Part shown: piece after piece, positions 22,031 through 34,450 of the stretch
How positions within the stretch are numbered: the stretch's first letter is position 1
Layout: the number at the start of each line of letters is the position of its first letter
Assembly: GCA_021234155.1 (NCBI GenBank)
Contig: JAJEKV010000038.1
Location: 4,524,847-4,588,846, forward strand
DNA from: Isoetes taiwanensis
Lineage: Eukaryota; Streptophyta; Lycopodiopsida; Isoetales; Isoetaceae
Direction: 5' to 3'
DNA: 64,000 nt
Notes under the pieces: generated by a model
The model's input: the letters and a program-made list of their open reading frames with translations, nothing else
Database searches by the model: none
What the model was told of the DNA's origin: nothing
Program-made: the position numbers and the translations under genes

Positions 22031-23455
22031 TTCGTCGCTGTTCGAATCTTTTTCGCCGGTTGGTATAAGCCTCCCCACATTCGCGGAAGTAGATGCCAAT
22101 ACGTGACCAGTATTTCAAAAGAATTTGACCTTTAGCAACCACGAACTCAATCTTTCTACCGACCAAGTCACCGCAGGAATTTGAACAAAGTTGTCCGCTG
22201 CCCAGAAGATACAGCCATGCGCAGGGTGCCTGTACCAGGGACCGCCAATGCAAAAGCGACCTCGGTCTAATGGCAATATTGCCAAAGTGCCCGGCTTCAG
22301 AACCAGCGAAACACCACGGCTTACGCGATTTCAACGACCGTGGAAAAGTTTTCCTTCTCACAACCACGACCTTAGCGCTATATCAATGTAAGGCGAAACC
22401 ATAATGACTGAAACCATCAATTCATTGGAAATTCACGCTTAGACCTTGGCCCGGCCAGACGAGCGGCTCTGTGCCGGAGTATGAACCAAAAGCGAGAGGC
22501 ATCCGGTAGTTCAAGCTGACGAGATGACATGGAGTGGGACCCGGAGGAGGAGCATGAAATGAACAAGACATCACCGCTTGGTAGCGGGATACCAGGATTG
22601 CTGAAACCAATCGGTAGAATAGAGCAGCACCAATCATAGCGTCGAAGGGCAGAGATACTAACGCTAAATGACATCAAAAACCTCCGGAATCGCAGGCAGA
22701 GGCTCACCGCGTCGTGAACTCCTTCATCTTTCTACTGGCCCGGATGAAGACTTCATTGACTAAGAACCAAAGATTTTCGTTAAATCGAGAATCAGCTACT
22801 TTACACAGATACACCATGCCCGGACATTGAAGTTTACTTGCCATCGTGAGGTATATGATGACCGGAAGAACTCCTACCAAGGAGGAGTTTATAGCACTTG
22901 AACAGATGGGAATAAGGGGAAGACAACAAAGTACTTCAAAGGGGAGTCTTCCTCATAAGAACATGTAGCAAAATTCCAAGGGAGAGCCACAACCCGACTA
23001 GTGTCTAACGCTTCCCGGGGATTATAAGGAATTAGTTCAAGTACCCGTTCACCGGTATCATGCATCGTGGCAATTCCCTCGGGAGCAAGTGGAGGAGGGA
23101 GTACCGAGGCGACACTCAATATCTTCTTCATCCTAAATGATCGGTAGAGTAGTAATATTTCACAGCCGCAGCCCCACGGGAGAGGGAAGCCGTGCGGATG
23201 CTAGTAGCACTTTCGGGATTTGGCATGCACGCCGCCTTTATCAAAAAAAATCGACCATGTTATTTTGGTGAAGCCGGAAAGCGACCTTGGGCATTTTAGA
23301 GCTTTGCAGTACCACACCTTCGACAAGGTAGGTTAAGCGAATAACAGCTCATACCTCCCATGAGACGGGGTGGAAGAGCTAGCATCCGCCATCCGAGGGG
23401 ATCAGCAAGGGATATGCTCGGGAACTTGGGAAGTGCAGTAGGTACAGCCCAAGTA
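22030..23455 (+). pseudogene. Extra ORF upstream of gag, copy 2, shattered
   Basis: Aligns along its length with 776-2,259 of copy 1 at DNA level but has dozens of one- to four-base gains and losses, so no frame exceeds about 100 codons. Islands such as GAAGAACTCCTACCAAGGAGG and GTGGAAGAGCTAGCATCCGCC are identical to copy 1. The unusual concentration of indels at CG and CHG sites suggests sequence error as much as decay. Confidence 0.6.
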
Positions 23456-23639
23456 AAGAAGTTCCTTGAGGATCACCTGAGTATCAAGAAATCAATGTAA
23501 TGAAATCATGACTCTTTGTATAAGATATATCGGCTATATATATATTAATATAAGACCCTTTTGAATTGCATTTCAAAATGTCTTTTTGATATCGTCTTAA
23601 CAATCATATCATTGAAACACCTAATGCAACCAACAAAAA

Positions 23640-24840
23640 AGGAACTCATGATAAATGGTGCAATGTAATATGTAAAGTGCGGAGGCAGCAGAAATGTGGG
23701 CCTTGAGTTTCCAAGCCCAAAGCGACCGACACCTCTCGGACAATTCCAACCTGGGAACTATTCAAGAGTATTACGACCGCAACACCGGAAAGAAATCTCG
23801 CATGAGGTATCGATCCGAGGAAATCAAAGCCATCTTGGCAAAAGCGCAGGGAAGAAACAAAGGAGACAGAATGTACAGAGTCCCGAGAGGCCCGTTCTCA
23901 GCACAAAGGAAAGGAAAAAAGAGGAACCGACCCGGATCTTCTAGTTCAGCTCTTAAAACCATTCCAGTTCCAAGCTCGTGAGGAGGAAGCTTGATAAGAA
24001 TGGCCCGGGAAGGAAAGAAAAGAGCATCGCAGGAGGCAACAGGCCAATCCGACTACCAGAAGAAATTGGTCCGGCCTTAAGTAATGTTTGGAAAAGCCAT
24101 AATTTGGAACAGTTTTCGTGAAAACAGTCGGGGATGGAAGCTAGAGGCATGGCTAGGCGAGATAGGCGTCTGGAAATGCCGGCATGAAAGATAAAGATAT
24201 AGAACGGGTAGCCGCTGGCAGAAAGGGCAACCGATATTTGGTCGGAGGTTCTGCTAAAGCCCATGGGATGAAGGCGAGAGACAAGTCTGAGGTTCACAAA
24301 GTTCGCGGGGAGCCTTCAAAAAGCACTATGTTCCAAACACAAAGTGCAGTCTGAAAGCGTTGAGGATTATGAGAGGGAACAAATCAAGTACAAATATCTG
24401 GAAGAGAGTTCATAAAGTTGAGACTATATGTGCAAAACTAGCTGAGAGAAGCTTGATGGAAAGGCTATGTGGAGAGTTGAATAGGGACTCTGAGGAAGAT
24501 AGTTCGAGCCCTCAACCTTCAGTATGGGAGAAGCGAGGCAGGCCTTGAACTTCAGGAACAGGGCCTGAGCGGGCAAAGCAGTGGTATGACAAAGGAAAAG
24601 CATATGAGGTAGGCCAAAACAAAGCAGTCCATCATACCGCAAAGGAACTTCATACGGAAATCAATGGAAGCGAAGCCGGAGAGAAAAAGCGAATTAGAGC
24701 TTCAAATATAAAGGACAGGGGAGGCTCAATTGATAAAGGCAGTCATGATTTCCTCAACTCATCCCGAAAGAAAGCGGCTGAGAATGTAAGCGGTTGTGCC
24801 AGGACACTTCAGTAGAACTGAACACCTTGCCAGATTCGTG
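23640..24840 (+). pseudogene. gag: gag, copy 2
   Basis: Aligns with 2,440-3,720. Frame 23,694-23,981 keeps LSDNSNLGTIQEYY and a Lys/Arg-rich run. The gag core (about 24,310-24,560) is fragmented. No zinc knuckle is readable. Confidence 0.6.
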
Positions 24841-24929
24841 ATCAATGCGGCACTAACCGGAGATGGAGGTGGGGAGACCCCTAGCAGAAGAAGAAGGAGG
24901 AGACAGAGGCAGACTATATCCCATGGTGA

Positions 24930-25420
24930 GTAGTACATCTTTGCCGCCATAGACAGCCTTTGAGAGAGCCCGATGCAAAGTAATATCCACGATTGGTAAA
25001 ATAATGATCTTTATAGTCTCCACTTTTCAAACATGGCCGATTCCCGTTAGTCACCAAGGATGGCAGCACAAATGCTAAGGATTGAAAACACTAGAGTCTA
25101 AAACTGGACCATTTAGCCGGTAGACCATCAGGCTTCCCAGTAGCTGACAAGAGGTGAATTTCAATATAGACTTCTGGGTGTCAATGGTAGAAATGAGGCA
25201 GGAGATCATGGCATAGGAAAATATGACCTCTTAGGTATGGGAGAAATACACCTCAACTTGGTAACACAAAATAGATTGTGGAGGCGGAAGGAATTGAAGC
25301 TCACGAAACCCTAGGAAAATCATAGAAATCTCGGGTAAACAAGTGACACCTATATTACAATGCATGGAAGTAAAATTGCTTAGATGCATCAAAGGAGCAG
25401 TTGCATACATCTTCCAATTA
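24930..25420 (+). pseudogene. pol: pol: protease domain, copy 2
   Basis: Aligns with 3,780-4,280. Remnants of the conserved block (AAATATGACCTC at about 25,220) are visible. Multiple frameshifts, no intact active site. Confidence 0.55.
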
Positions 25421-26335
25421 GAACTTGCCAGAAGAAGAGGCACCATTAGATGAAGAAGATAAACCAAGAAGCAAACTACCTAGCAGCCGCCAAGCTAATA
25501 GAGGAATTCCAATGGACTTGTTCCCCGGTGAAATCAAAGAGTTCCGCCATATAGGGAGAGTAGGAGGCGAAATTGCACTCGAACGCACACAAGCCCAATG
25601 GGGCACCTATAGAATGGCATGTTCTCCTTAACTATCGAGGAGTTGAAGAAGCACTGCAAAGAGCTTGAACCTAGGGTTCATAAGACCTAGTGTCTCTCCG
25701 TTGAGCCCCCATCTGGCCCCGGGGCAAAAGAAAAGATGGAAGTTTGAGGATGTGTGACTATGATCACCGAAACAAACAAGCAATCAAAACAAAGTATGCC
25801 CCTTACCGAGGCCAGAGATGACCCGATGGATCCCGGGTTAAGGTGCCGGGGTCTTCCAAAATAGACTTGTCCGATATCATCATCGAATCAATCAGGAAGA
25901 TATTCACAAGACTGACCTTTGAACAAGATACACGCCTACTATGAATTCAATCATGCCATTTTGGCCTATCAAAATGCCCGGCCAACATTCAGCAGAATAT
26001 GAAACGTCTCTTCAACGGTCGCCCGACACATTTGTTATCGTGTTAACTTCGATGACATCGCCAGTGTATAACCGTCCCTAGAGAACTTTGTGTACTTGAA
26101 GGTACTTGAGAAGGCGAGAACTTACCCGACTTTATCAGTTGTGAAATGTCATTTTACCGCGAAGAGTGGAATACTGCCCAGGACATATCATATCATTGGT
26201 AGCATCTCCACCGTCCGTGAAGATCCAAGCGGTGATTGAATGGCGGTACCAAAGAACATACACGTAGGTGAGAAGCTTTAGGCTTGGCGGGGACCAACTA
26301 GACTCGGGCGCGTCACCAGGCTGTAAAAGACCTGC
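25421..26335 (+). pseudogene. pol: pol: reverse transcriptase, copy 2
   Basis: Aligns with 4,290-5,225. The FDDI active-site DNA is recognisable at about 26,049-26,060 and the LGH-type motif near 26,175-26,195, but indels break the frame every 50-100 bp. Confidence 0.65.
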
Positions 26336-26880
26336 GCCATTTGGCAAAAGAAGGCTCAAGCAGATTGAGAAGTTAAAAGAGGCATAACAACCTGTCTTAA
26401 CATTACCCGATCCGGAGAAGGACAAGCTTAGTCCCGACTCGAGCGAAAGCAAGACGGAGTAGATTTTAATGCAAGAGGAAAGAGTTAAACAATGATTCTT
26501 AAAAGATGAATGGACGCAGACTCACAAGCTACATGATCGAGCTATTGGCGATAGTAAGAGTTTAAAGATCCGGGAGACCACTATCTATTGGGAAGGAAGT
26601 TCCAATTAGATACCGACCACGAGAGTCTGCGGCGACATCTTCCGCGCAACCATTGTTGAATTTAAGACAAAGAAGATGGATGGAGTTCCCTCGAAGAAAT
26701 TACAACTCGGTGTATACAGATAAACTCAATGTAAACTCAATGGACGCCTTCGTCAAGGCACCCCTTAACAACAAGGGTGCATTGCAATGCCATCAACACT
26801 TACCGGTGAGTTTGGCAAGAAATAGGAAGAAACGCTGCCAATAGACAAGGACTTCCGGGAAGTATGGGCTAGCCTCTCTA
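26336..26880 (+). pseudogene. pol: pol: RNase H, copy 2
   Basis: Aligns with 5,230-5,800, which is open in copy 1. Only short frames such as 26,653-26,844 (starting MLNLRQRRWMEFP) survive here. DNA for the TDHQSL-type motif is at about 26,610-26,630. Confidence 0.65.
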
Positions 26881-28035
26881 AAGAGGCAAGAACTATAAAA
26901 GAGAGAGAAGCCTTCAAACATTTTAAGAAGGAAGGGAAAGCTCTTACCATAAAAATAAGTTGTGTGTGCGGAATCATCCGAGTCGAAGGTTGATTCTCCA
27001 TGACACCCCAGCGGCCCAATAGCTCCCACGTTGGTTTTACGAAACCTACTTCAAGATAAAAGTAGTTACTATTGGCCGGGGCATGAAGAAGGATAGCAAG
27101 GTACATACGTGAGTGTCGGCTATGCCGACAGACCAAAGCGGAACAACTACTTAATTCAGGGAGCATTAGAGCCATTGCGTTACCAAACTCCAAGTGGGAG
27201 ATAATAAGCATGGACTTCATTCGGGGCTCCCTAGAACCATAAGGGGCAAAGATGCCTTTAATGGTCGTAGTCGACAAATTGTCGAAGATGGGCGACTTTG
27301 TTGCCTTGTAGGTGAGCAACCGCGGCATTAGACACGCGGTGCTATTCACAAAGGAGATTTTTTGGAGACTCCATGGGATGCCAAGAGAAATAATCTCCGA
27401 TAGATTTGAAGTTCATGAGTGCATTAAAGCAGGGATCTCTTGAACTTTCATCGGGACGAAATTGTCGATGAGCACGCTTATCACCCTCGAGACGGATAAA
27501 TGCGGGCGCGCAATCGGATACTCGAAGATATGTTGTGGAATTATATCCGAACAAAGCAATCAAAGTGGGATGACTTACATCTACTTGGTTGAGTTTGCAT
27601 ACAATAGCACCAAGCAAGAGTCATCCCAAATATGGCCATTTATGATCAATTAAATTTATCGATTATGACACGGACACTTTGGCACAACCCGGTGTCCAAG
27701 GTAGAAGTATCCCGCCAGATACTTTCTGCCGAGGGGTCAACAATTGGTTGAAGAAGTCGAGGATACCTCCTAGCGACAAAGAAGGCAAAAAGAGCATAGG
27801 CGATCGGCCGCGAAACGGTAAGGGAGTTCAAGTAGGGGGACAATGTTTGGTGAAGATAAAAGTCAAACAAAGCGAAGCCGCGCTCCGGCAATTGCAAGAA
27901 GCTTGCTCCAAAATTGGTCAGTCCATTTAAAATTGTCAAAAGAGTAGGTAACCAAGCCTACAAATTGGACTTACCGACACCTCAAGATCCATAGGAGTCT
28001 TTCCATGCAAGTCTCCCTACAACACACCCTAATCC
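26881..28035 (+). pseudogene. pol: pol: integrase, copy 2, interrupted by CACTA
   Basis: Aligns with 5,800-6,962. ATGGACTTCATTCGGGGC (core, first Asp) is at about 27,210, TACTGTTGG-like zinc-finger DNA at about 27,060, and the HVSL-type tail at about 27,990-28,015. It ends at the same CACTA junction as copy 1. Confidence 0.68.
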
Positions 28036-31000
28036 CACTACAAAGGATAAGTCGACGCGGCGTCCCGAGAAACGGCAATTATCGCCGTCGAACATCGGCA
28101 AACATCGGGTTGTTCAACGACTTATTTCGTCGTTTCGACGTCGTTCAACGACGTTTCACCATATGCGTTAATCCGGATTAGCTGCGTGGCATGGTATGCT
28201 CGCCTGCAAAATTTGCGAGCCTGCCGATGTCAAAAGCCGTCAGGCGAGCGTCGTTTAAACGGCGTCTCCACGAAGGCGACGTGGCACATCCTGCGTGAAA
28301 CTGGCGACATGCGAACGGCATCGCCACCGTCGTTACGCCCGCGTCGACATGACGTCGTTGAACAGCGACTAAAAAATCGACGTGACCGAGTCGGCCATTG
28401 CTTGCCGACATGCGGTATGTACGCCGCAAAAGTGTCCCCGCCATTGCCGACGCTGACGTCGTTAAGCGGCGCTGGGAATATCGGCGTGGCAAAGGTTTAC
28501 CCGCATTAGCTTGCATCGTCCGCGCCACGCTATTGTCGTGCCACGTAAACAACGTCGTTCGCAGACGTCACTATTTTTTTTTTTTTTTTTGGGAAAAAAA
28601 AAAAACGTGAAAAAAAAATTATCTGGCGTCGGTTATCGCTTGAAATGCACCAAAATTACCTATGGACTAAGTTACCGCGACGCTTTTGCAAAAAACGACA
28701 CACACTTACCCCCCTACATTGCGAGATTCACGTACCTCCTAGGCCAATTGACTCAAAGGTGTGTTTGCACGCATGAGATAGTTTGGCTGAGAAGAAATTG
28801 TATACGGCCACAAAACTTGGTCCCTAGGGCAATGTCGACATTATGAGTCCATTGTGAGCGAATCCGCGGTTCGGGGAGGAAAGTTGCGTCAGTCGCCGGA
28901 GACGCCGGAGAGGACTTTTGGGGCAAAAGTTTGCTTCCGGGTGGTTTTGAGTCCGTGCTCACGGCGTCAACACCCCCTCTACGTCAAGACCACGGCCTTA
29001 AGGTCCTGGTCGAATCACGACAAGGATAGAGCCTCCGGCGCGTCAAACCCTATGAGTTGCGGTTCTAAGCGGGGTTTGCGTTTTAGATCAGTTCAGTCTT
29101 TTGCACTTGGGGCGTGGCCGATCACATCGATTGAAACCTTGAAGCAAAGGGGCCAGCGGAATGGAGTTTGGACGTACTCCTCCGTTGTGGCGGTTAGAAA
29201 GTCAAGGCCCGCTTTTGCGAAGAAGACATTAAGAATCAGTAGTGCACGGGACTTAAATTCCGATTTTTGTCACTAGCATCCTAAGTCATCGCCAACATAC
29301 AGCCAACTTTCAAAAATTTTGGATATGGTTTAGATCAAATAGTTTGCACTAGAACGGTCCCGCAAATGTTGTTGGGCGAAATGGGCACACTTGCCCAAGT
29401 CAAACAAGGCCAGGACCTTGCAAGGCCTCCTCATTAGAGGGGAGAGTCCAAACCCGTGAGGCGAGCCCCCAAAAGCTTCCCCAGGCAGCCTTTTCTCGGC
29501 AAATCGCCCGGGGGGCGACGCTAAAGACCACACTCCCGGATCTCGCCTCGTATCCGACCGTTGAATCCTTTGTTTCGTGAACCCGGTCCGAGAAGGTCCA
29601 AAATCAACATCCGTCCCCGGAGAACATATCAAACCACAAGCGTCCCGCCACGACAACAGAAACCAAAGTGTTTTGTCGTTGGGACATTCAACGCCGGATC
29701 CGAAATCTTAGATCGCCACATAGCCACATCGTCGGAATACCAAAATTACCCTAGGGACCAAGTTATACGGTCACAAAACAAACACTTGGTACATTGCTTT
29801 TAAAATGATACCTCCTAGGCCAATTGACTACGTGTCACATGAGATGGTTGGCTTCTTCGAAAGGGGTGGGCTTCGGCCACAAAACTTGGTCCCTTAGCAA
29901 TGTCGGCGTTCGAAATCCATTGGCGTGAGAGGCGATCATCCGGTTCGGAGGGGAAGGTCCGTCCGCCGCTGGCCTTCGGAGAGGAATTTTGGGGCAAGCC
30001 GCTTAGGGGTTTTTAGGGTCCGTGGTCAAGGCCAACACCCCTACATCAAGACATCGCAAGGTCCTAGTCAAATCGACAAGGATAGATTCAAACGTAAACC
30101 CTATGAGTTGCCGGGTTCTAGCGTGGTTTTGCGTTTTGGGTGCCGAAGTTTGGTCTTTGGCGTGACGGGCCATCACATGCCCGCTTGAGAACGCCAAGCA
30201 AGAACCCATCGGAATGGAGTTTGGACACATACTCCTCCGTTGTGGCGGTTAAGTCAAGGCCCGCTTTTGTAGTAGCAAGACATTCAGAAATTCGTAATTA
30301 ATGCATAGTATGGACTTAAATTCTGATTTTTGTCAACTAGCTTCCTAGTCATCGCCAACATACAGGCCAACTTTCAAAAATTTTGGATAAGGTTTAGATC
30401 AAATAGTTTGCACTAGAATAGTCAAGGCAAACTGTTGTTGGGCAAGCCGGGCACACTTGCTTGCCAAGTCAAACAAGGCCAGGACCTTGCAGGCCTCCTC
30501 ATTAGAGGGGAGAGTCCGAACCCCGGAGGCGAGCCCCAAAAAAGCTTCCCCAGGCAGCCTTTCTGGCCTTCGGCTCGCCCAAGGGTGTCGCTAAAGACCA
30601 CACTCCGGATCTCGGTTCCGTGTCCGACCCGTTGAATCCTTTGTTCCGGGAACCTGGTCCGAAAGGTCCAAAAAATCCAACATCCGTCCGGGACAACATA
30701 TCAAACCTTGGCGTCTGCGGGGGCGACGATTAGAAACTAAAGTGTTTTGTCGTTGGGACATTCGCGAGGTCCGAAATGCCGAACCGACTTCACCACATCG
30801 TCCGGAATGCCAAAATTACCCTAGGGACCAAGTTATACCAGGCCAGTTTGGCAAAAGAAACAAACACTTACCCTACATTGCGGATTCTGCGGCCCACCTC
30901 CTAGGCCAATTGACTCACGAGTGTGTTGCACATGAGATAGTTTTGGCTTCTTCGAGAAGGGGTGGGCTTGGCCACAAAACTTGGTCCCTAGGGCAATGTC

Positions 31001-33038
31001 GGCGCCTGAGTTCATTGGCGTGAGACAGATCCGCCCCCGAGAGGGGAAGTTACCCGTCTGCCGCCGGGGCCTTTGGGAGAGGAATTTTGGGGCAAGCCGC
31101 CTCGGGTGGTTTTTAGGGTCCGTGCTCAAGCCAACACCCCCTCTACGCCAAGACGGCGAAGAAGGTCCTAGTCAACTCGACAAGGATAGAGCCTCAAACG
31201 TAAACCCTATGAGTTGCGGTGTTCTAGCGGGGGTTTGCGTTTTTGGTGCCGAAGTTTTGGTCTTTTGCACTTGGGGCGTGGGCCGATCACATGCAGTTGA
31301 GAACGAAGCAAAGGGGAACCAGCGAATGGAGTTTGGACCTGCTCCTCCCAGTTGTGGCGGTTAGAAGTCAAGGCCCGCTTTGCAATAGCAAGACATTCAG
31401 TAAATTCGTAATTAATGCATAGTGGGACTTAAATTCTGATTTTTGTCGGTAGCATCCTAAGTCATCGCCAACATCTGAGGGCATGTTGAGATAAACTACA
31501 TCTTCGCATGTTGGTAGGGTATTAGTTCTCATAGCAGGGGACAAAATTAAAAAAATATATATATATGTCGTCGTAACAAGCGAACACGTAGCTATTGGTA
31601 AGGTATTAGTTATCGTAGCAGGTAAGGTATTACTAGTTATCATCATCGTATTATATACCTCATAGCTCAACGGATGTACCACAAAACATTGAACATTTTC
31701 ATGGTGGTATATTTCATAACTTTAACGGTGTAACAAGTCAAATAAACCCCTATCCATGTTAAATAAACCCATGTATCAAGTGTACATTCTATTCTATTAA
31801 AAAAAAAAAAAAAAAATTTTTTTGGTCGTCGTAAAAAAAAAAAACGTCGTTACAAACGTCGTTCAACGACGTTTTTTGTCGTCGTTTAACGGCGACGTCA
31901 CGGCGTCGTTAAACGGCGACACCGGATTTAAATCGAAAAACAGTGGCAATCCCGCGCTTATTTTCGAAAGCAAGCAAAGCTTATGGAGGAGCGTTTTTTG
32001 GCGATTTTTAAGCGGATCTACTTTGGGGTCTATTCTAAGTGTAAGACAAAGCTTCATAAGGTATGTGCGCGGATCAACCAACTTCGTTTTTGAATTTAAA
32101 CTTGTTTTGGGTAGATTTAGGGCTTTTTTTTATTTGTTGTTTGTTCTTCCTTCAACCTTCATTCTTCTTCTTCCATTCTTGCATCCTTCTTCCATACATA
32201 TTCTTCCATTCCCTTTGTCATCTTCTTCTTCGATTCTTCCTCCTCTTATACTACTTCTTCCTCCTCTTATTCAAATTCTTACTCTTAATCCTCCTCTTGC
32301 GCTTCATCTTCTTAGATTCTTCTTCCCCCCATTTTGGGTTCCTCCTCTTCTTCTTAGCCTTTTCTTCTTGAATTCTTCCATTCTTCTTCTAATTTTTTCC
32401 ATCTAAGAAGACGTCGTTAAAAAGCGAGACCCTTCTTCTTTCAAAATTTTTTCCTTATTAGTTGTTTTATACTATTTCTTTCTAATCATTGAATTTTTTT
32501 TTTTTGCATGTACACTCCTAGCAAAATGTGTTGTTCTTGCAAAACAAGTTGGCACCTCTTCCGGGTAAGGATTTAATTTTTCAATAAACTACTAAAATAC
32601 TAATGCTTTATTTAGGTTAAATTGTTATCCAAGAAGGGACGTCATTGAAACCACCCCTCCCCATTGATTTTCCATATTTTTTTTTTCCTTTAAGTTGTTT
32701 ATTTATACTAATATTTTACTAATCATTGAATTTATTGTTTTGCATGTACACTCTAGCAAATCGTTGTTTGTGCAAAACAACTTTGCCTACCTTGTACGGT
32801 AAGCATTTAATTTTCAATATGCTTAATGTATTGATTAATGTATTTAGCTTAATTTATTGATTAATGTATTTAGCTAAAAAATTGGGGCTTCATTTATTTT
32901 TGTATTTTTTTAATATATTTAAAGCGACATCATTTAATGACGTTAAAATCTTATATTTCTTTATTGGTTAAATTCATTTTATAGGCTTTAAATTAAATGT
33001 ATTAACTTCATTCATAATAAATGTATTATTATTATTTT

Positions 33039-33074
<36 letters not shown>

Positions 33075-33492
33075 AAAAAAAATTTTTTTTAATACCAGCA
33101 ACGTCGTTAAACGACGTTGTTTACGCGGCCGTTTAACACGCCAAGAACGTCGACAACGCCCAACGCCGCCGCCGGCCGCGTGGCGTGGGCCATGCGTGTC
33201 GTGGCGCCAACAAACGACGCCAAACACGTATACGCCCGCGCCAAGAACCAGCTTGAATACCGACGCCACGCGGCTGCCAAGCAGCCACGTAATCGCGATG
33301 GCGTCGTTGAACGACGCCACGCCGCCGCTAAGACGACGCCATATGACGATATAGCGACGCGTCCATCGCCGAAAACGACGGCAGACGCCGCTATAAAGCG
33401 CCGTTCATCGACTTTGGCGTTATTCATCGACGTTCAAACGACGTCGGGCGTCGTAATAGACGCCGTAAATAAGGGCAATTTTTTTTGTAGTG
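28036..33492 (+). mobile_element. Nested non-autonomous CACTA element, copy 2
   Basis: Left end CACTACAAAGG, right end TTTTTTGTAGTG, flanked on both sides by TCC, a perfect 3-bp target-site duplication. Same interior as copy 1: CG-rich left arm (28,036-28,620), 1.1-kb tandem array (28,643-31,475), AT-rich block, palindrome/homopolymer joint (31,800-31,930), CT-rich tract (32,100-32,400), duplicated exon-like segments (about 32,450-32,810), and CG-rich right arm (33,090-33,492). No transposase. Being at the identical site in both copies, it inserted once, before the duplication. Confidence 0.87.
28643..31475 (+). repeat. 1.1-kb tandem repeat array, copy 2
   Basis: Units start at 28,643, 29,736 and 30,806 (AATGC/AATAC-CAAAATTACC), periods 1,093 and 1,070 bp, and the array ends at CATCGCCAACAT. 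Same unit number and order as in copy 1, so amplification predates the duplication. Confidence 0.85.
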
Positions 33493-33745
33493 TCCGGAGG
33501 AAGTATTGGAGACACCGAAGCCATCGGGAATTAACGGACGACGCCTTTGAGATTGTCCCCGAGTTTCTTCGACCCGATCCTATAAGAAGACGAAGATCTC
33601 AATTTCTCCAGCATCTTTGGAAATGGACGACTTACCGCTGGAGGACGCCACGCGGGTACTACAACGATCTTGAGAAGCGCATTACACCATGGAGCAATGC
33701 AAGGGTCACCGTCAAAGTGGTCGAATTCCGAGCCGATGGGTGAGT
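33493..33745 (+). pseudogene. pol: Chromodomain, copy 2
   Basis: The tail of the open frame 33,117-33,743 reads HRSHRELTDDAFEIVPEFLR, then PIRRRRSQFLQ, a W-containing core, DLEKR and VKVVEF. This resembles a chromodomain in order and spacing and is cleaner than copy 1. The first part of that frame is CACTA sequence and should not be joined to it. Confidence 0.6.
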
Positions 33746-34436
33746 GAGGTAAAGTAGGAGTCTACTTCGATGCCACTAAGAAGTAGTTTGAGAGAAAAGA
33801 GGTCATTCAGGAATGCATTGATAGGAAAAGCACCTCTAGCCCCATATATGTTTTGATAGGAGGAATCTATCCTTCACGCCCCATATACGGGAAGGACCCC
33901 ATCCTCCACGATGGGCAACTAAAGGTGTAGGCATGAGCGGCATATAGGCATGATAGGGGCTTTCTCCACGGCCACGATGGAAGAAGCATCCTCTTCCTAT
34001 GCCGGGAGATTAGTCGCACATTCATGTAGATAGGTGGGGTGGTCACCATATAACCAAAATTTTTATTAATAATTAAATGATACTAATGTAGTGGTGAACC
34101 TGCAGGTCAATAGAACGACGAACAGGCGAGAGGTTGCACTACAAGACCTTGTAGCATATGTACTGAATAAATGCTACAAGGGGACGAGAACCTTAAGAAC
34201 ACTTTTTGTGATGTTCAATCTTGTTAATTTAAACTTGATATTTTAATGTTGATATTTTTAACTAATGTTGAATTAAGGCATAAATTAAATGCCTTATACC
34301 ATGTGGTGATTATAAACATTGCAATTAGAATTTCAAGGATTATCTTAATTCTGTTAACTACATGTACCATCCAAGCTTACTTGTGCGGTATCTTCCAAGG
34401 TGGGGATTCTCGTGATCTTTGCGACACAGATCAATC
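33746..34436 (+). other. 3' untranslated region of chromovirus copy 2
   Basis: Colinear with 12,743-13,437, with no ORF of note. It includes the CTACAAGACCTTGTAG palindrome at 34,139-34,154. Confidence 0.55.
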
Positions 34437-34450
34437 CAAGGTGGGGAGAA
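34437..34450 (+). promoter_or_regulatory. Polypurine tract, copy 2
   Basis: AAGGTGGGGAGAA directly before the LTR start TGTGACGTTCC. Confidence 0.75.

Noticed and set aside
31822-32406. 194-codon open frame rich in Ser, Leu and Pro
   Set aside because: It is a translation of the CT-rich tract in the CACTA element; the matching region of copy 1 is not open in that frame and composition explains it.
33117-33743. 208-codon open frame treated as one gene
   Set aside because: It joins the CACTA right arm to the chromodomain across the TCC insertion site; only the part after 33,493 is retrotransposon coding sequence.
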